A stretch of DNA of 64,000 nt from Chrysomallon squamiferum. Taxonomy: Eukaryota > Mollusca > Gastropoda > Neomphalida > Peltospiridae. The DNA lies in assembly GCA_012295275.1 (NCBI GenBank), contig CM022665.1, positions 3,231,667 to 3,295,666 on the forward strand, given 5' to 3'. Position numbers and translations under genes: made by a program. This document shows, piece after piece, positions 26,201 through 41,200 of this stretch. Numbering within the stretch: position 1 is the stretch's first letter; every line of letters begins with the position of its first letter. The notes under the pieces are model-generated. The model had not been told where the DNA came from and ran no database searches. It saw only the letters and a program-made list of their open reading frames with translations.

Positions 26201-29200
26201 TATGGACCATGTCCCCATCTGTAATCATATGCAGTGACTGCAGACAAGAAACACAAAGGGGATAAAGAAAGATATGTGACATGTCTATAATCACTTGATC
26301 CAGTCGTTCAACTGTAAACACTACCTCAAAGAAATTGTATCTGTCACTTGAGTACTAACTGTACAAAAATCAAATTTAATAGAGATTAACCTTTTCAATG
26401 TGATGAAAATTTGTGGTCCTTTAGTCAATGAAATAAAACAGTAGGCCTATTTTAAATTAAAAATAAACAGTTTAAATACACACATTTAAAAATAAAAAAT
26501 ATAAATAAACAAATAAAAAAATATAAAAAATAATATTAATAACATGTTACTGACAATTACAGTAATATTTCCTTATCAAATAATGAGGTTTTGTTTTGTT
26601 TTCTTAAAACCTTTTTGTTTTTTCTTCAACACACACACATTAATATTTTTGCAAAAAAATGTTTTGTACATTTAATTTATAAATGCTATTAGCAAAGTTT
26701 TATTTATAAAACAATCACAATTTACTGGCTTCCAAGTTCATCTCAAAATCAACATATTTGTATGTAATGTTAATTAAATGAAGTGGTTTTTTTAGTTTGT
26801 TTTTCTTTTTTAAAGTTGCTTTGCTCTGCAAAAAACAAAGAATTTTCCTGTCCAGCATGCTGCTGGAGAATGAGACTGAGTTTGTGTGAATGTGTCGCAG
26901 TGAGAAGATTTATTACCTAGGAATGGTGATAACCCAGCACAAGTGTACACCCATGATATGTCTGAAAAGTATTATTATTTCTCTGTGGGTGGGGTTGTCA
27001 AGCAAGCAGTCACACTTATCATTAAAACTAAGCATAATCAAATCTAACTTTTTTTATAATTGAATTGTTTTTAACAATTTTTTTTTTAAAGTATCTCTGT
27101 CAGATTATTTTCATAAATTATTTGCAAATAAAATGAACAAAGGGAAAACAATCATAAAAAGTTCAGATCAAGAAAATTCTGTACCTTAAGACCTTTCAAA
27201 ACTATCATACTGTGCCACCTATAAATTAAATACTTTTTTAAATGATTTTAAAAAAACAAAAAATTATTTTCAGGTCAGGATACAGATAATTAATTTACAC
27301 TGAAAGAAAACCATATTCTTTTACTTACTGTTATTGTTTTGTTTCTTTTCATGGAAATCAGTTTTGTTCAATACAAATAATAAAATTCTTCTCTGAAAGA
27401 TGGGAGTTGGAATGGAGACTTATCAGACTGTTTTTAACATGGTTCTTGTCTATTATCCCTTGTTTAACCAAAAAATTAAGATATCCATTCATGCTATGAA
27501 AACAGTTAATTAACAATAATAATACATACATACATGCATATATACATATATACATATGTATGTATCAGAAAAATAAATGTGTATAATGCTTGCCTCTAGC
27601 AGGTCGATCATCCTTGTCATCTGTGAATAAATCAGTATACGATGACCTTCATTTTTCAGTCTTTGAAGAAGGCTATCCAAAACAAAGAGTTTTCCTGCAT
27701 CAGACACTAGACTTTCTTTATCTGAAAATAACAAATCAGTAAAATAGTTCTTAGTTTTTATCTCTCCCATATTTTTATTTTTTTTTATTTATTTTTTTAT
27801 TTTTTTTACATACAAGTGTGGAAATACATATTTATTAAAATTTTGTTATATTTTTATTTTCAAAATTTATATTTAAGCATAATTATAATCCGCAGTTCTT
27901 AGATAAATGAATTTTGACGTATTTAAGAATTCACTGTCATACGTGAGTGTTAAATCTTAAATCTCATTTTAAACAGACCAGCTATAATATTACTATCATT
28001 AGCTCATAATATGAATGTACTAATGTAATTTTTTTTATTATTTCATTTTTAGTAAAAAAAATTATGGTCCATTCTATATTATAATTCTTTTGGGATTTTT
28101 TAAATATACTTTATTTTAAATTTACTAGTCCTTGAAAAAATCCATAAACTGCCATTTTTATAGAAAGAAAACAAAGATAATGATGTCAGTATTATGATAA
28201 AGAATTTAATAATCTCACATCTTTACAATCTGTGCCATGTTTGCTGGCCTGCAGCAAGTGAACTGTTATTGATACAGGCTGTCAGCAAGTAATTAACAGG
28301 ATAGCTAACAATTAGTTTTAATAGGACTAACACAGAGAGATCCAGGAATCCAAATACAGTACTGGAAAACTGGTTTATTGTTATCAGATATCAAAGAGGT
28401 ATCTTGAAAATTAAACAAATCCACTGCGGAAAGTAATTTTCTAAAACAATCTAATACAACTGACAAAATCAATAAAACTACCAAATATATTAACGTTAAT
28501 AAACCTATTACCAAAATAGTAATAAATGTTAAAACAATTTTTACAAAATTAAAAGAAAAAATTAATATGTATTAAACCTCAGGATCACAACTATTCAGAC
28601 CACTCATCCAAAACAATATTAAATTTAGCATTCCACCATTCCTTTTAAAACAGTAATAAACATTAACATAAGTTTACTCTATTTCTTCATTTATATACTT
28701 TACAAAAATTCAGCTTTTTTCACGAGAACCTATGTAGATTCTCCTGGAAGCAGACCACGAGTATCCTCCAATTCTCAACAGTTTCAGAGAACAACTTTAT
28801 CAATAGTGTTAGTTACATAGAATTCTGTGTCAAATGTGATGAACTGTACACAGATTAGTGTATATAAAACCACCCTTACTATTTATTGGAAAGAATAACC
28901 AATTTGTCAGCAACAGTATATCCAAATTAAAAAAAAACAACAACGTGAAAGCTTTGTTTTCCTTTAATTTAATATGATCAACACAAGAAATAAAATGAAC
29001 TATCTATAATTAGATGTGTTTTTATTTTAAGCATTTCTTTCTACTGAATGTGCTCAACACACCGTAAATGAAATAAATATTTGTAATTGGATTTGCATTT
29101 CCGCAACTGACAAAAACAAAATGTATGGATTAAAAAGAGCAGGGCATTTAAGGTTAGGAACATAATATCAACAAACTAACATAGTAATGTGTGATACAAT

Positions 29201-32200
29201 ACCAAATTTGGCACATTGAATTACTATATCTTGTTACTATGTAAGAACTGAACAAACATGTTCTTTTTGGTTCTCTCTGTAGACAATTTGGTTCATAGAA
29301 GTGGGTCCCCCAATGCGTGGCTTCAGGCCAGACTAGTTTCAATTAAACACAGTGTTTTGAATCCTGTTGTGAATTGGATTCAGAGATTTGTACAAATTTT
29401 TAAACAGGAGAAAGATCATGATAAATAGTCTTATTAGAAAAGGACAAAAAACAAAAAGAAGAAAAGAAGTAATAAATAAATAACTAGTTATTTGTTGCTC
29501 TGTTTAGTTTTTGTCAATGTATGTATGTGACATATATGTATCTATTTTTTTGACCAATAAATGTAATGCAGAACCTCCCCACCTAAAAATCCCAACTTTT
29601 TACATAGATAACTTCCTCAGAAGTTTATTCAGTAATCTTTATTTTAAATGTTTTTCCTGTGAAATGTCTTTAAAAAACCCCAGAAAATGTTATTTCACTG
29701 ATATAATCTATCATCAACAGAAATAGATCTAAAAAAATAAACCGGGACTCAAAATATTTATCTCTAATAATAATTAATTTTTATACTGTCTTAAATGTTT
29801 TATAATTTTTATATTAATAATAAAACCAATATTTGAAATATGACATTAAAGTTATATATATAAAGAAACAACAAAAACAATAACAAAAATAAAACCCTGT
29901 CTATTATAGAAAACTGTTTCAAAACATCTTTATTTTTAAACAGCATAATCCAGGGGAGATAACTCACAAATAAAGATACCTAACATGCAATATGATTTGA
30001 CTGTGTAGAAACTGAAGTCATATAAATTTCGTTACCTTCTACAGTTTAACAAAATTTGTAGAAAAATAAAGACCCATCACTTTGGGAATTTTTGTTGTTT
30101 TAGTCATTTCAGCAATTGCTCTATGTAAGCAAAATGAATTGGATAAAAGCAAAACAGGAAAATGGGTAGAACACAACATTGAAATTGTATTTTTAATTTT
30201 TTGTTTTAATTAATCCAACATTTCAGGAAAGAAGTTTTATTTTCTGATAAATATTACAGATTTATATAACATTTTATTACTTCTTCCACAAGAAACAAAA
30301 AAAAAAAAAAAAAAACCCCACCTGAATCAAAACATTTATAATAACAAATTTTCAAAGGAAACAACCACAACTATAAATTTATTCATTATCTTAATATCTG
30401 AACCAAAGAACATTTGCATAAATCCTCACCTGGGATGGAAACATTTGAAAATCCATGTTTAGGACAAACAGCTGCAAGTCCACCTAAAGAGGGAGTTGTG
30501 AATGTCAGGGATGACCAGCGTGCTTGAATAGCTAACTCTGGAGTACCATAGAGAAGAGAATTCCTTGCTTCAATAGTCCCACATAATTCTTCTTTAACAC
30601 TTATCCATGCAGCACTTCGGTCACAAGTATATTTTTTCAGAGGTGCACTACGTACCTGAAAACATTTTAATTAAAATTAATTAGCACTTTCAGATACAAT
30701 GTTGCACAACATGCACACAAAAAATAAGGACAAAAAAATAAAAAAATAATAATAAAAAAAAAAAAAAAAATTAAAAATTTAAAAATAAAATTAATGTACA
30801 AGTGACCAGTGTTTGTATGTTTAATTCACAGTAATACAGAAAGAGAAATAAGCATTATTTAATGTCTGAAACCAATATTTAAATAAAGCTCTATACACTT
30901 ACCCCATGATATAAATTGCTGACAAAGGATGGCAAACTGGTAGGTTGTAGTTTGAGAACGTGTGGTGGTCGTCTGTTGTGTGGAAAAATGGGTAAAACAA
31001 TGTCTTCCCCTGATGAAATTTTCTTAGGAGAAATCTGTATTGGAAAGAATTATTATTAAATACTAAGTTAATTCAGAAAAATACAAAATATAAATTAATC
31101 AGACAAAAATAAAAATATTTATAACTTGAATCAGATTCAGTGTAATATAAATAAATCTGAAAAAAATCTATTATTTATTTAAAAGAAAAACTACTCATGT
31201 TTCCAGTTATGTTTTACAATGAGGGATTCTTTATTTTATCATAATTTTCCTTATGATATTCAACACTTAGACGTGAATAAATATATACATTATCACTCAA
31301 ACTAATCATACTCCAGTGTATATGCAGAGGTCAACTTCATGATAAAATACAAAAGCAAGCTCACCTTTGTTGGTGATCGTGGTGGACTCATTTGAGCTTT
31401 TTTAACTGCAGCTGCCTGTCGCAGGTGTTTCAGTCGGTTAAGTCGGTGACTAGTGGTCTCCTTCATGCAATGTATCACATGATCTTCATGTGATACAACA
31501 TCTGAAGTGTTACTTGCGAAAACAAGGCTGCTCAGATTGGGTGAAGTGTGGATATTTGGGAATGAGGTAACTTGTTCTGTCTGTAGAAGTAGTTGTTTGC
31601 ACGTTGACCACCTTCTGTTTAATTTAGAAATTAATTAGACAATTTTGAAAAACAATCGTCATTTCAATGTTATAAAAGAAAACAAAATTATCATTAAAAT
31701 TAAAAACATGTTATCTCAAACAGTTAGTTTTCGAAAACATATTTCTGAAAATTCAGTCTTCATACTGATGTTAATTTAGTAAAGATTATTTAAAAATGAA
31801 ATAATTGTAAATGAAATATTAAACAAACCTATTCAAATTTCCATGCCAGAATTTGCTGTGATGTATTCTGTAAGCTTCTTTTAACCACAGAAAAACAGCC
31901 AACCATCTAAATGTGGGTAGAGAAAAATAACATGTTAATGATTAAACAACAATCAGAGGTATTGTTTTTCACCTTATACTAATACAAAGTAAAATGTGTC
32001 AGAAAACCTTTGAAAACAATTAAGTCTACATATTTAAGAAAGTTCTTGAGTCCCTTACCTGGCAAGAAGACCTCCCATGTATGAATGTAGCTCAGCTGGT
32101 GATATGTTGATGAATCGAAGAAATGAGAAACAACTATCTATATATGATCCTGAAAATGGAGATGCACAAATGTGTTTTTATTACTGTTCCAGTTAAAATA

Positions 32201-35200
32201 ATCTGTTCTAGAAAGGAATTTCTGTTTCAGTATAATCTTTTGCAATAATCATAATCTAGAACGGTCATTTATTGTAATCATTTACCTGTAATCTAATTTT
32301 ATAAATAGGTTAAATGAAACCTATGCAATACATACTAAGATACACATAAAGTTTTTTATCTACATAATTTTAAAGTTATCCCAAACTGTAACAAAATAAC
32401 ACTTACCAGAATGATTCTGAGGGAACAATGAATAATGAATATGCTCTGGAGAATGAATATACAGCAAACTATACAAAACTTTTGCCTTGCTTGGCATAGC
32501 ACTATTGAGTAAACCTGTTTTTGTTAAAAAAAAAAAAATAATAATAATAAAAATGCAACCATTACTCTGGATCATCCTAAACAAAGAACAGAAATACTGA
32601 TAAATAACAAATTTCAGTTGTATCAGAGATTGAAATTTAATGAAAGTAATGTAACTCTAATAAAATCTGTAACAAGAACAAAAAAAAAATAAGGTGAAGG
32701 CAATTCCTGTTCTATTTACTTAATAAAATAATTAATTTCTGGTGAAACAACTAATTCTTTAATCTAAATAATTTAATTACTTAAATTCTTTATTTTTACT
32801 TTTATAAATAACTATAAACAGCAATAATTAGGTTATTATTATTTAATCAAATTGGAATACTTACCATTTCGGAAAATGTGCTTTGGCACAATATATGGTT
32901 CAAGGGTCATGAAGAAAGCAGATGAAGGTTCTCTTCTTTCAAACAAATCAGGATGGTTACACACCTGATAAATAATCAATAATTGTCATTTAAAAAATAA
33001 TTAAAGATCTTTTTTATACACTCTTAAACAAAATCATTTTGCTTACTTCATTGTTAGGTACATTTCCGGCATGTGAAATCTGTGAAGATCTATCATTATT
33101 ACTCATTCTATTTACTAAATCAACAAATGTACAATTGTGAAATTGTAATTTAACTTACTAATGATTAATCAAAGAAAATTTCATAAAAAAACTAGATTCT
33201 TTTCTAAAAATTTAAATATTTATTATGTTTTGTGTTTATGCTATTAAAAGGTTACAGGAAGCTGATGAGTTACAAAAATAATAAGTATTGCTAATAAAGA
33301 TTTACAGAGCAATTTCATGTTAAATTTAATAAAATAACTGAAGTACAGTGCTTTTCTGAATTAGTCTTTTTCTTGAATAATTCTGTGCAGTAAATCAACA
33401 AGGGAACATTCAGAAATCACTGAAAACAAACCTTTCTAAATTGCATTACAAGGTTCATGAGGCTACTCGTTGTGGTTTGAGATTGTGAGTTATTGGCAAG
33501 GGCTGTCTGAAGCAAATCTTCTATTGAAATTTTGTTCTTTACTGCTTGATAAAGAAGCTTCTGTCTTGTTGTAAGTGGACAGTAAACTAGAATCTCAATC
33601 TGGAAATAATTTAAATTTTTTTAATGTATTATTTTGAAACTGAAGATCAAGAAAAAATATTAATAACATTATGAGAGTTACTTCAACACTCTTTGTTTGC
33701 ACTTTAAAAATTAGTATGCAGTAAAAACAGGCAGCTCACTCCATACAAATGTGTATTTTATACTTTTTAGTAATAAAATAATAACTCAGATTTTTCACAT
33801 GCAAAATAACTTGCACTTCTGGTACCTTTATAAGAGTAAAAACTGTAATTAGTAAAATGACTTGTCACTTTTTAATTGAAATAAACAAAAGAATACTAAA
33901 TCAGAAAAAAGTACTATGTTATATAAATATCAGTCAGATAAGATTATACAAAATATAGTCTGATAAGGTTAATAAATGAAGAATAATGGAATTATAAAAA
34001 TATTTTGTTGAATATTTGTTAATTACCTTGTCTGAAAGCTCATTTTCCACATCCTTTTTGATTCTGCGTAACATGAAAGGTTTCAAAATCATATGAAGTC
34101 GAGACAGTTGATCTGAAATGATTTTTTAATATATTTTTTTTTATTCAACAATGTAAAATAACACATTAGTCTTTTGAAATTAATGTCCCATTTGAAATAA
34201 AATTAAGTTTAGGTTAAAATCTACAGGATATTATCTAATTATTTTGCTGACAAAGAAAATGTTGCTTACTTTATAGTATGTTTTAATGTCTGTTTATAAA
34301 TCAGAAAAACTAGACAAACAAATCATTTGCACTTAAGGGAGTTAACGTTAAATTTTAAATAAACAACACAATTCAATATAGACAGGTTTCACTGTATATA
34401 TTCTACATCAAACTAATTGAAAGAAATTATAATAAAAAAACTGACTTTCATCAATTCCAGACTGCTTCTCGGCATGACTTTCAATATCTTTTGAAAACCA
34501 TTCATTGAATTCATCATGAGAATCAAAAAGTGTTGGCATTATAAAATGAAGAAGAGCCCACAGCTGAAACATTGAAATAATGAATTTTTAAAACACAGTT
34601 AAACAATGACAACTGGAAATAACTTGTATTCTAAAACAACAGTTCAGATAAATGAAACTGTATGAAGAAAAAACAAATTTACAGCCAAGAAAGGTAAACC
34701 AATAAATGAAAACACACACACGCACACACTCACTCACAATGGGTAACTACAAATGTAATTAATATATTCACAATACCTCAGCCATGCTGTTTTGAATAGG
34801 TGTTCCTGTCAGGAGCAATCTGTTTCTGCAGTTGAACCCAAGAAGGATTTTCCAGCGAACACTAAATATAAAATATATGATTTTTTTAGAAACAATATAA
34901 TTACATAAGACAAAATTACTAAATCACTTTCAGATGTTATTACATCTTAATATATATATATACATATATATTTTTTACTTCTGTTATTTGGTTTGCTTTT
35001 GAAATAATACAAAACTGTGAATTTATGATCAATCAGTTAACAGTAAAATGATATTCACAATGATAGCAGTGAACAATTTAAATGAATGAATTGTTAATAA
35101 TGATGACACAATTATTTAAAAGTAAAAATAAAACAGTGCTCATGGTCTCTATTAGTAACTACTGTAATGATTGACAATCAGCCTGCATAAATTCTTGTAC

Positions 35201-38200
35201 ACATAGCATAATAATGCATATACAATATTACCAAAAACAGTTTCAAAATTTGTTTAAACTAGTGAATTCTCAGGATAGAAGGGAAATAACTCCAAAAAGA
35301 ATTCTGCAGGTTAAAACATAAATATTTTTCAAAATGTGATTAATGGCCAAACCTGGAACTACTTTTCAAAGCCTGTGCCTCATCCAGTATCATGTACTGC
35401 CATTTGATGCGCTGAAAATACTTGACATCCTGGATAACAAGCTGATAGCTTGTGATAACAATGTGAAATGAAGCCGCTTCTGTGTGAATGCAATGCTGGT
35501 CCCAAAACTTTCTCAAGATTCTTCGATCCTGAGCATTACCCCAGTATGGAACAATCTGAACACAACAAATAAATTGACGGGTTAGGTAATATTAATTTAA
35601 TAATTTTGATATTAAATGCTATTTTCTATGTACACAGGTTATACCCTTTTACTTATTCAAGTTTGAACTTTATAAATAAATCAGGAAGTATAATAAAATT
35701 ATAAATATACATTATCATTATAAAAAACAAAAACAATAAATTAAAAATTTAAATTTTCCATATTATATTAAACAAATATATTAAGAAGAACACTATTTAC
35801 ATTTCAACTTAAGTATTTCATTTCTTTTAGGATGATTAATTAAAAAAAATGTTCACCTTGAACTTGGAGACAAATCTTGCACATTCTTGCTGCCAGTTGT
35901 GGAGAGTGGATGCTGGAGCAATCACCAGAAATGGACCCCAAATGCTTTGAGCCTTTCATTTAAACAACAAAATATGATCATTACATTACTATTAATTGTG
36001 TTTTTGTTCACCAGACATAAAAAATATTGTTGAACATCAATTTTAGCCCTAAAAGTCATTTATTTTCTGTTGATAACAATCTGTTATGTTTTTATTTAAG
36101 TATAAGATGTACTCATAAAAAGCTTAATGTTTTTCTACCAAAATTATAACTGTTAAAAATTATATATACAGAAATTAAAAAAATAATAGTGAGCAGCCAG
36201 TTTTACATTTCTTTTTCTTTTTACTTTTAATGAGGTGTCTGCCTTAATCGGCATGAAATTAATGTACATATAACATGAAAAACATACCTCTGCTAAATGG
36301 GCAAGAAATGCCAGGCTCTGAATTGTTTTTCCAAGACCCATCTCATCTGCTAGGATGCCGTTTATACCTTGATTGTAGAGATTTGCCAGCCAATTCATAC
36401 CCTAAAATTGTCAACAACAGCAAAAATGGTTGGCAAGATATATAAAACACTGTTATATTTAATTAATGTTAATGAAAAATTGATTTTAAATAACATTAAG
36501 TGAAACAAACAATTTATAAATAGTTTTATACACACAACAATAAGTATCACAATAAAACTAAATTAAAGTTATCAAAATCTTGCATCTCAATTATGTATGT
36601 GATTCTTTTACACTGTCAAGATGTTTTTATTATAATACTGAAACTATAAAGTATTTCCTGTGCAATTGTTTCTTTTTGTATTTTTTTTATTTTTTAAATT
36701 ATGATTTACAAAAATTACCTTTAACTGGTAGCCTTTCAGTGTTCCCTGAAAGATACTAGGCTGTGGTCTTTCTTCACTAGTAACTTCAAGACCATCATCA
36801 GTACAGGCTGATTAAATACAAAACATTACACATCAAACTGACATCATATTTTAACATAGACAGTTAAACATCAAACAATGGATTTTATGTTAAAAGTTAA
36901 ATATTTTAAAAGAAATACTTGTGTCTATCTATTACATGTTAACATGTATAAAATATAAAATATCTAAACTTACCATTATAATTACTAGACTGGCTGCCAT
37001 CAAATGCATTTGTCTGAAAATGTATAAAGGAAATTTAAAAAGAGGAAGAATAACAACATCAAAATTAGACACAACACATACATAAAGAAGTTCTCTAAGT
37101 TAAACACATGCATTTTAATACACTGACATACTTAAAAGAATTGTTTGAAGTTCAGGTAATCAACTCTTCGTTAAAAAACCTGTGATGAACAGTTAATGGA
37201 TACATTACAAATGCCAGAAATTGCCCATGATGAGCATAGAAATCAAGTTCAAAGAGAAAACTAAAATTTTTTAAAGACAGATATAATCCCTTGAATGAAT
37301 TTACTAATGTCAAGTTTGCAAAATTATCTAGAATTTGCAGTCATTTTGGACTTCATTATGATCTTTAATAGATAAAGTAAAAACACTTACTGAAAATGTT
37401 TCAAAATCTCACATACATTTTGTTAGATGTATGACTTTTTAAACTAAAAAGTCAAAACATCTGGAAATTGGCTACCATTTGCTTGGTAATCCAACCCCAT
37501 ATCACCTCTTTTCTTAAGTTCGATTTACTGTCACTCCTTTTATCTTTTGTGACCTCATAATCACTTGTTATTAATTTAACTGACACCATTCTTTCATAAT
37601 GGGAATATTTTTCCACCCTCAGAAACCTTTGTATTTAATTATGTTACAGATACATGCAATGAGGTTCAGTTTTGTGCATGTGTTTTGAGAGCAGCTGTTT
37701 TATTTCAAATAAAGTTTAAAATTACCCACTGATCAAAACAACTGACTACTCCTATTTCTGAAAAACATACCTGACACAGTGTAATCATATGTAAGTGTCA
37801 CTATATATGAACAACAAAGTATTTTGATTTGGTAAAAGATACAAATTACACTCAGATAGCAAGTTGCATGTCTTTATCTTTTGATAACGTACAATAAATG
37901 CAATTGTGATTTTGTCTGACACAAACACATGATGAAAACCTTTTGTAAATTTATCTTTCTATTACATGCATTTTTTTTTTAAATAATAAAAGAAACTGAC
38001 CTTTTTCTTATGTGATATGTATGCTTTTTCAGCATTTTGTAATGCCAGTTTTTTACTTTCTTCACTGTCTGAAAAAGAAAAATACTCACTTCAAAATCTA
38101 GAAGATAATAATCAGAGGTTTCTGTTTAAAGGGTTATTAATTAAGTTATAACTTAAGGCAATGTGAGACAGTAAAGTTTATATTTGAGAAGGGCTAACAT

Positions 38201-41200
38201 AAACAAATTTAATGGACAGTAAATGATAATACTATGAACCCTATATACAAAAATGCAATCTGTTGCAGTTTATCTCTTGCTGTTGCCATGGAAACCAAAA
38301 TAAACAGCCAGATCATTAGGTTTTTAAGAACTGATTTTTCAGCTACAAAATATATCAGAAGAACAGTTTAACTTTGTGTACATGTTGACAGTACTATAAA
38401 GATATGTTTTTGCTCATGTTACTTTTTTGTTAAATGTTATAAAATGTGTGCTGCTTTAAGCAATTAACCTTTATAAAGTGAAAACTATCAAAAATATCAT
38501 CAAAATCTTTCTACTGTAATGTCAACAAGACATTATTGTAAAAATATGCAAAGTTTATTAGAAATGAATAGATAGTTCCTGAGAAATTTTGATTTTAGAG
38601 TCGCCTTTTGACTGAAAAATGGAAACTGAGAAAAACGTTAGATCCTATTATTTATTTCTCAGTCTTGCTTGAAAATTTAGCCACTCACTCAGCAAAAAGT
38701 ATACAGTATGTTTCCTGTTTAAACTATGTTACAGTTTTATTGCCCAAAACAAAATGTTCTGCTGTCAACAGTGCCAAAGCAAAAAAAGATGAAGTACTCA
38801 TTGAAGGCAAATGACATTCAATCAGTTTCATTGTCGATTCTTGCCACTGTGTCACTTTGCTTATGTGCTTTGCACTGCCTTGCATAAGCTAAATGTTTTC
38901 TGCATGATAACTTGCCTTTTAGAGCCAATTTCTACGACGAGTTCTTCACAAGAGCCATTTTTCTGATCATTCTGAATCAGATAAGCACTTTCCACTTCAC
39001 ATTCCATAACTGAACATTCTGTTGAATGGTAGGCTTAGAAAATGAGTTGTTATATGAATGTGACTTAGTTATCATGACAAAACTCTCCAAAATAGTACAG
39101 GGGAGATAATCTAGATACTTTCACATGCAATACTTGATCATTAGTATAAAGAAAATGGCTGCTGCTAGGGCCTAAAACTTCACTTTTTCACACACTTTTC
39201 AGAGCAAACAAGCACAAATGTCAAAGGGTTAGAAATGACATTTTTAATAAAATTGAAGTATGGGATCTGAAAGTAGACATGTTCAGGAATGTCAATCTGC
39301 AAAAAACAAAAAATCGTTGAACTGACTCAAATTTTGCATTTTCTTCTGCCACACATTGCCTTAAAAGGTAATAAGCATGTAAATGTAACACATACCATAG
39401 TCATCACCAGGAATCTCTGACAATGCGTCTTCATCCAGATTACTGAGAATCTTGTCCCGCATCATGTCACCTTCACCAGTTAATTTTCGTGCCATAAAGT
39501 GAGCATATACTTCAGTCTGAGTTATCAAGAAATTGATTTTTCGCTGTTGTCTTCGAGCCTAAAATTAACAATAAAAAATTCATTGACTTTCCAGTTGCTG
39601 TTTTGGGGGGTTTTGTTTTTTCAGTTATACTATACATCTTGTTGTTTGAAAATTTTGCTTTAAATACTTTACCTGTTTATAGATTTGTCTGCTAAAAAAG
39701 ATCAGTGAAATAATATCTAAACATTTTCAAAATCATTTTAAATTTTTTTCAGACTTTTTTTTCACAAACAATGATATTTTGTCATCAGGTTACTTCTGAC
39801 TGTTCTGAAATACACACACCTCTCTTAATTCCAGATCCATTTTCCTTTGTTCAAGTGCTTCCTTTTCTACTTTTCGACGATGTTCCTTCTCCACCTTTTC
39901 AAATCTCTTCCAGTATAAAAGCATTTCTCTTGTCAGTCTTCTGGCTCTTGAAGGAATTTCTTTCATTACTTTCTGTGACTGAAGAGCAGCACGGCGGCAT
40001 TCTTTCATACACTGGGTTGCTACCTAAGAAGTTTAAAACATTTACATTTACGGTCCAAGAAAACCCTGAAGTAGAACAAACAGACTGCAATGCTAAAATT
40101 ATGAATTACACGTTATTTTGATGCTTTAAATATTTGGATCAATGTTAAAACCCAACAAATTACCATTAAGTTGTTGTCACTTTTCAGTAGAACCTATACG
40201 ACTTTCAGTCAAAGGTGTAATTAATTTTCCTAAAGGCATACAAAATATATTTACCTTTTTTAATGAAGTCATTGCTTCTTTTCTAGCAGACACCTTTTGT
40301 TTCTGAGCCTAAAATTGAATGAATAAAAAATTTTTAAATGAATTTCTTTTAAAAAAGATATATCAATCACAAATTTTTACACTAAGAACTGTCAGAGAAT
40401 TGCAATTCAAATTAGTTTTTAGATATGATTATTTTGTTCTGCTCCAATATCAGCACACCAATCTCCTGCTTTACACAGCTAATGGATTCAACCAATAAAT
40501 TTCTGTGTTAATTGAAAATAAAAATAACATTAATAAGACATTCTTTTTCAAAATTATTTTTTTATTTATTATTTTGTTTTTAATCTGCTGTTTAATTAAT
40601 AAAACATTAAAATAGAGCAGGAAAAAAAAAAAAAAAGGAAGAAAATGTAAAAAAAAGGAAATTATTCTGCACAACATATTAAATGATGAAACTATATAAA
40701 GTGTGGGGTTCCTGTATTAACAGTCAAGAATAAATATGATAAATATGAAGGTTCATCAAGAACAGGTTCAGTAAATAAGCATGATAACGTGTATACCTTA
40801 GGTATTTCTTTCTTTGCAATATTAATCCACAGGCGTTTTCGTTTAGCATCAGCCTGTTCTGGTGTCAGCTTTCTTGGTTTCCCTCCTTTACCCAGGAGAT
40901 GCTGACGTTGTATGATGGCTTCCAGTAACACTGGATCAATTTCCCCAGCACTCTAAAATAGAATTTCAGTGGAATTAAGAAAGATCAAAAAGAAAATGAG
41001 AGGTAAACTTAAAAACTATAATAAATAAATGTTGTTATATAATTAAGTATTATACACTGAGTACTACCATTACATTTTCTTCAGAACATATGCTATTTTA
41101 TGTTTAAAGCTTGTTATCTTAAAATATTCCAGCATTAAAGATTCAAATTACAGTTATAAAAATTAGCTGAAATATTACTTGACAGTTTAAATAATAAATG

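Noticed and set aside
38608-38814. Open frame on the + strand inside an INO80 intron
   Set aside because: No recognisable features; inside a well-defined intron of the opposite strand.
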